Source: Bifidobacterium rousetti | GTDB taxonomy: Bacteria; Actinomycetota; Actinomycetes; Actinomycetales; Bifidobacteriaceae | Reading direction: 5' to 3' | DNA length: 64,000 bases | Assembly: GCF_008698235.1 (NCBI RefSeq) | Contig: NZ_PEBH01000007.1 | Span: 124,001 to 188,000, forward strand | Part shown: positions 60,734 through 64,000 of the stretch, piece by piece | Position numbering within the stretch: position 1 is the stretch's first letter | How the letters are laid out: each line of letters opens with the position of its first letter | Notes under the pieces: model-generated | Told to the model about the DNA's origin: nothing | Database searches by the model: none | The model's input: only the letters and a program-made list of their open reading frames with translations | Position numbers and translations under genes: made by a program

Positions 60734-62059
60734 TCACTTGTTCACTTCGAAGCCCTGACCGTCGCCGTACTCGACGAGCTTGTTCTGCCAGTCCTTGAAG
60801 CCGTCCATCAGCGTGCCGTCGCCGCTGAAGGCCTTGCCGACGGTGTCGGCGTAGATGGAGTTGCCGTACACCTGGAACGGCAGGAAGGTGAAGGATTCCT
60901 TGACGTTCTTGGCGCCTTCGGCGAGCACCTCGTTGACCTTCTGGCCACCGAAGTAGTCGCTGGTCTTGTCGGTGAAGGAGGACTCCTCGAGGGTGGCGGT
61001 GTCGGGCGGGAAGCTGCCGCCTTCGGTGAAGGTCTTGTTGCCGCCGCCGAGGCCGACGTATTCGGCGAACTTGTAGGCGGCCTCGGCGTTCTTCGAGCCC
61101 TTGACCACGGCGAGCGCGCCGCCGCCGTTCTCGGAGTTCACAGCCGAGCCGTCCGGGGTCGGGGTGTTGGCCACGCGGTACTTGCCGGCGGCGTCGGTGA
61201 CGCTGCCCTCAAGGGTGATCGGCATCCAAGCGCCGGTCATCAGCGAGGCGATGTGGCCGGTGTTGAGGGACTTGTACCAGTCGTCGGACCAGCCGGCGGT
61301 CTTGGTGTCGATCAGATCCTCGTCGATCATCTTCTGCCAGAACTGCGCGAACGCCTTCACACCGGAGTCGCCGGTCAGGTCGATGGAAACCTTGCTGCCG
61401 TCCACCTTGAAGGGCTGGCCGCCGGCGAGCCAGATCATCGACATCGCGAAGCCGGCGTCGCCCGAATCGGAGGTGATGTAGTAGTCGGAGCCGAGCGCGT
61501 GGATCTTCTTGGCCGCCTCGTAGTACTCGTCCCAGCTCTTCGGCGCCTCGGTGACGCCGGCCTTGTCGAAGATCTCCTTGTTGTAGAACAGCGCCATCGG
61601 GCCGGTGCCCATCGGCATGCCGTACATCTTGCCGTCCACGGTGACGCCGGCCTGCGCGCCGGTGGTGAACTTGTCGAGGATCTTGTCGCCGCCGTACTGG
61701 CTCAGGTCCTCGAGCGCGTCGGAGTAGGCGAACTGCGGGACCGCGTTGTAGTCGAGCTGGACGAGGTCCGGGGCGCCCGATCCGGCGTTGACCGCGTTGG
61801 ACAGCGCGGTGTACTCGTCGTTGTTGGTGCCGGCGTTGACCACCTTGACCGTGATGTCCGGGTTCTCCTTCTCGAAGCCCTCGACGGTCTTGGAGATGAG
61901 CGGCTCCCACGCCCACACCGTGATCTCGGTCTTGCCGCCGTCCGCGGAACCTCCCGCGGTGTTGGACGCGGACTGGCCGCCGCACGCGGCCACCGACAAC
62001 AACGTCGCCGCCGCGAGACCGGCTGCGGCCAACTTCCTCATCGACATCCCCATGGACAT
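60734..62059 (-). CDS. Extracellular sugar-binding lipoprotein (SBP family 1)
   Basis: 441 residues from the ATG at 62059 after AAAGGAG. Signal peptide with lipobox SVAACGG (Cys near 27). Then an SBP_bac_1 domain: ITVWAWEPLISKTVEGFEKENPDI, APDLVQLDYNAVPQF, and MSMIWLAGGQPF. Binds oligosaccharides for an ABC importer; the permeases are not in the window. Just upstream are three LacI-type operators, which explains regulation. A GH43-like gene follows. Confidence 0.92.
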   Translation of the reverse strand: MSMGMSMRKLAAAGLAAATLLSVAACGGQSASNTAGGSADGGKTEITVWAWEPLISKTVEGFEKENPDITVKVVNAGTNNDEYTALSNAVNAGSGAPDLVQLDYNAVPQFAYSDALEDLSQYGGDKILDKFTTGAQAGVTVDGKMYGMPMGTGPMALFYNKEIFDKAGVTEAPKSWDEYYEAAKKIHALGSDYYITSDSGDAGFAMSMIWLAGGQPFKVDGSKVSIDLTGDSGVKAFAQFWQKMIDEDLIDTKTAGWSDDWYKSLNTGHIASLMTGAWMPITLEGSVTDAAGKYRVANTPTPDGSAVNSENGGGALAVVKGSKNAEAAYKFAEYVGLGGGNKTFTEGGSFPPDTATLEESSFTDKTSDYFGGQKVNEVLAEGAKNVKESFTFLPFQVYGNSIYADTVGKAFSGDGTLMDGFKDWQNKLVEYGDGQGFEVNK

Positions 62060-62130
62060 ATGACGCTCCTTTGCTTCCATGCACAACCGCTCGGGATCGG
62101 CTGCCTTCCGTCTTCCATGTCGTTTATGTT

Positions 62131-62170
62131 TACCGGTACACTTACCGGTAAACCCAAGAGTATACCGGTA
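62131..62170. promoter_or_regulatory. Three LacI-type operators (TACCGGTA cores)
   Basis: Cores at 62131-62138, 62143-62150 and 62163-62170. The first two are flanked as TTTACCGGTACA and TTACCGGTAAA. They lie 72-111 bases before the binding-protein start and ~95-134 before the LacI gene, so both divergent genes are probably repressed. Small tandem repeats of CGACACG and ACGTG type follow at about 62205-62240. Confidence 0.85.
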
Positions 62171-62264
62171 CACTGAAGTTGTCAAATACGCACACCACGC
62201 CGCGACACGCGACACGCGACACGACGTGACGTGACGTGACGGCATCCGCATCAGGGAGATGGGC

Positions 62265-63437
62265 ATGGTCACCTTACTGGACATCGCGCACGCCGCCGGC
62301 GTCTCGAAAATGACGGTTTCGAACGCGCTGCGCGGCAAATCGAACGTCAGCGAGGCCGTGCGCGAACGCATCATCCGCACAGCGAACGAGCTCAACTACC
62401 AGACCAATCTGGCCGCCCGCGCGCTGAGTTCGGGGCGCAACAACATCATCGAATTCATCGTGCAGGACCTCGACTCACCCTTCTACGGCGAACTCGCCAA
62501 GGAGGTGTCGCGCGCGGCGGACCGGCACGGCATGCAGACGCTGATACGGCAGTCGCTGTATTCGGCCGAGAACGAGAAGTCCGCGATGACCCCGGCCAAC
62601 AGCCTGTTCTGCGACGGCCTCATCCTCGCCACGCCGAAGCTCGACGACGCCGAGGCGCAACGTCTCGCGCAGCAACGGCCGCTCATCCTCATCGACGCCT
62701 GCGCGCCGCACCCGCAGGCGTCCACGGTGAACACGCCGAACTACGAGGGGGCGCGGCAGGCGGTCGCGCATCTGCTGTCGACCGGCGTGCGACGGCCGCT
62801 GATCCTCGGAGCGGGGGCCGATGCGACTTCCATGATCGCGGATGATGGGGATGGACGAAAGGGCGACGCCGCCGGACGCGGTGACTCCCCCGACAACGGA
62901 ACGCCCCGGACCGTCGGCGGTCTGCGGCTGGCGGGGGCGATGCGGGCCGTACGGGATGCCGGTGCCCCGATCGACGCCCCGCTGTGCGCGCCCGTCGAAT
63001 GGACCTACGACCAGGCGCGACAGGCGATCCACGACCTCATCGACGCCGGGGAACGCTTCGACGGCGTGTTCGGCATGTCCGACGTGGTGGCGCTCGGGGC
63101 GATCCGCGGACTCGCGGACAGGGGACTCAAGGTGCCGGAGGACGTCAAGGTCATCGGGTTCGACGGCACGACGTACGGCGCGATCGCCACGCCGTCGCTG
63201 TCGACGATCGACATCGACATGCCCGCGATGGCGGAGACCATCGTCGACCGGCTGATGGAACAGCTGGAACGACGCGGCACCGGACGCCAGAGCGCAGGAG
63301 GCGCGTACGACGTGAACGCGCCGGCGTCCTCCCCGTCAGGCGACGCGCCGAACGCCGACGACCCGATCACCGTCGACACCGCGCCGTTCACGTTGCGCGT
63401 CCGCGAATCCACCGCCGGCCGTCAGCACGCCGCATAG
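62265..63437 (+). CDS. LacI-family transcriptional regulator
   Basis: 390 residues. The ATG at 62265 is 6 bases from AGGGAG; an ATG at 62259 overlaps that site. HTH with TLLDIAHAAGVSKMTVSNALRGKSNVSEAVRERI at 3-37 and hinge LAARALSSGRNN. A periplasmic-binding-like sensor domain follows, with an Asp/Gly-rich insert near 185-210 and an unusual ~55-residue Ala/Ser/Asp-rich C-terminal extension. Divergent from the sugar-binding protein and probable repressor of that unit and itself. Confidence 0.93.
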   Translation: MVTLLDIAHAAGVSKMTVSNALRGKSNVSEAVRERIIRTANELNYQTNLAARALSSGRNNIIEFIVQDLDSPFYGELAKEVSRAADRHGMQTLIRQSLYSAENEKSAMTPANSLFCDGLILATPKLDDAEAQRLAQQRPLILIDACAPHPQASTVNTPNYEGARQAVAHLLSTGVRRPLILGAGADATSMIADDGDGRKGDAAGRGDSPDNGTPRTVGGLRLAGAMRAVRDAGAPIDAPLCAPVEWTYDQARQAIHDLIDAGERFDGVFGMSDVVALGAIRGLADRGLKVPEDVKVIGFDGTTYGAIATPSLSTIDIDMPAMAETIVDRLMEQLERRGTGRQSAGGAYDVNAPASSPSGDAPNADDPITVDTAPFTLRVRESTAGRQHAA

Positions 63438-63451
63438 CCGGCTGCCGGCCG

Positions 63452-64000
63452 TCAGCCCTCCAGCACGGCGAGCACCTTGCGCTCGTCGTAGAAGGCGAAG
63501 ACCACGCCGCCGATCGCGCACAGCACCGCGGCGCACACGGCGGCGATGCGGTAGCCGGCGCCGGAGGCCATGCCGATCGTCGAGACGCCGGTGAACAGCA
63601 GCATCGCCACGGATTGACCCATCTTCATCGCGAACGTGCGCGCCGCGTAGAACATGCCCTGACGGTCCTGGCCGGTGGTCTTCGAGCTCGCGTCGGCGAT
63701 GTTCGCGACGATCGCCTGCGGCAGGATGCCGAACGCGGCCATCGGGATCGCACCCGCGACCGACAGGATCAGGCCCTGCGCCATCGGCGGGATGAACGAC
63801 ACCGCGCCCGAGCCGAGCGCGCCGGCGAACGCGAACGCGCAGGTGAAGATCACGAACGCGGCGAGCAGCGGTCGCTTCTTGCCCGCGCGGTTCGCGAGGA
63901 CGTTGACCGGCACGTAGAACAGCACCGACACGCCGGTCATCAGCACGAAGTAGATGGTCGTCGTGGTCTCGGGGAGCTTCAACAGACTCGTCACGAAGAA
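63452..64000 (-). CDS. GPH/MFS-type sugar transporter, C-terminal part
   Basis: The frame continues past the window edge (FFVTSLLKLPE...), so only ~182 residues are visible. Five or six TM helices follow in MFS order: YFVLMTGVSVLFYVPVNVLANRAGKKRPL, with the cytoplasmic loop NRAGKKRP between helices. Then GILPQAIVANIADASSKTTGQDRQGMFYAARTFAMKMGQSVA, a motif of glycoside-pentoside-hexuronide:cation symporters. It converges on the LacI gene with 14 bases between stops and may bring in a sugar linked to the GH43 unit. Confidence 0.85.
   Translation of the reverse strand, partial: FFVTSLLKLPETTTTIYFVLMTGVSVLFYVPVNVLANRAGKKRPLLAAFVIFTCAFAFAGALGSGAVSFIPPMAQGLILSVAGAIPMAAFGILPQAIVANIADASSKTTGQDRQGMFYAARTFAMKMGQSVAMLLFTGVSTIGMASGAGYRIAAVCAAVLCAIGGVVFAFYDERKVLAVLEG

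Overview
The window reads as a high-GC actinobacterial chromosome, most likely Bifidobacterium. This is an inference from the gene families (zwf-opcA-pgl-gnd block, paired YhgE/Pip proteins, FTR1/P19 iron operon, LacI-controlled glycan genes, a candidate leaderless regulator) and the codon use. About 1-34.4 kb is an integrated mobile island, visibly less GC-rich than the rest. About 34.6-64 kb is ordinary chromosome.

Island. 1-3.85 kb is the end of a type IV secretion operon on the + strand: VirB4-type ATPase C-terminus, a membrane-anchored CHAP peptidoglycan hydrolase, and two small membrane proteins, closed by a hairpin. An Abi-like gene follows. A complete tRNA-Lys(TTT) lies at 5.1 kb on the - strand, oddly inside the element. 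5.3-10.5 kb is the mobilisation operon on the - strand: MobC, MOB-P-like relaxase, PcfB-like protein, SSB-like protein, a small protein, and a VirD4/TraG coupling protein, with a candidate oriT upstream. Two glycosyltransferase genes and a small membrane protein fill 11.4-14.8 kb. Two tyrosine recombinases (one frameshifted, one intact) and a tRNA 3'-end fragment at 34.4 kb mark the right end. That fragment and the tRNA-Lys at 5.1 kb share 24 identical bases plus matching downstream terminators, but in inverted orientation.

14.9-32 kb is the most distinctive part. It holds four ABC transporter modules: two of the FtsX/DUF1430 kind, one resembling lactococcin-972-group export, and two ABC-2-type sets making up the rest. 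It also holds several tiny membrane proteins, an anchored propeller-like protein, a LuxR-type two-component system, a shortened duplicate of its response regulator, and a PIN-domain toxin-antitoxin pair. A 20-bp palindrome (consensus TGTCAAGCRATCGCATGACA) occurs seven times here, always between genes and in most cases a near-constant distance upstream of a possible -10 box. I infer a single autoregulated regulon, perhaps for peptide-antibiotic sensing, export or immunity.

Chromosome. zwf-opcA-pgl (+) and gnd (-) encode the oxidative pentose phosphate branch. They are followed by an aminotransferase, a membrane protein with a CmpB-like region, a low-complexity membrane protein and a small membrane protein, two YhgE/Pip proteins, and an FMN-binding lipoprotein. 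A six-gene iron operon (FTR1, P19-like, DUF2318, two permeases, ATPase) on the - strand has the same layout as the Campylobacter p19 locus. The right end holds a GH43-like enzyme, a sugar-binding lipoprotein, a LacI regulator with three visible operators between them, and a truncated GPH/MFS transporter. Several large palindromes and a family of REP-like elements lie between these genes, one of them inside a permease reading frame.
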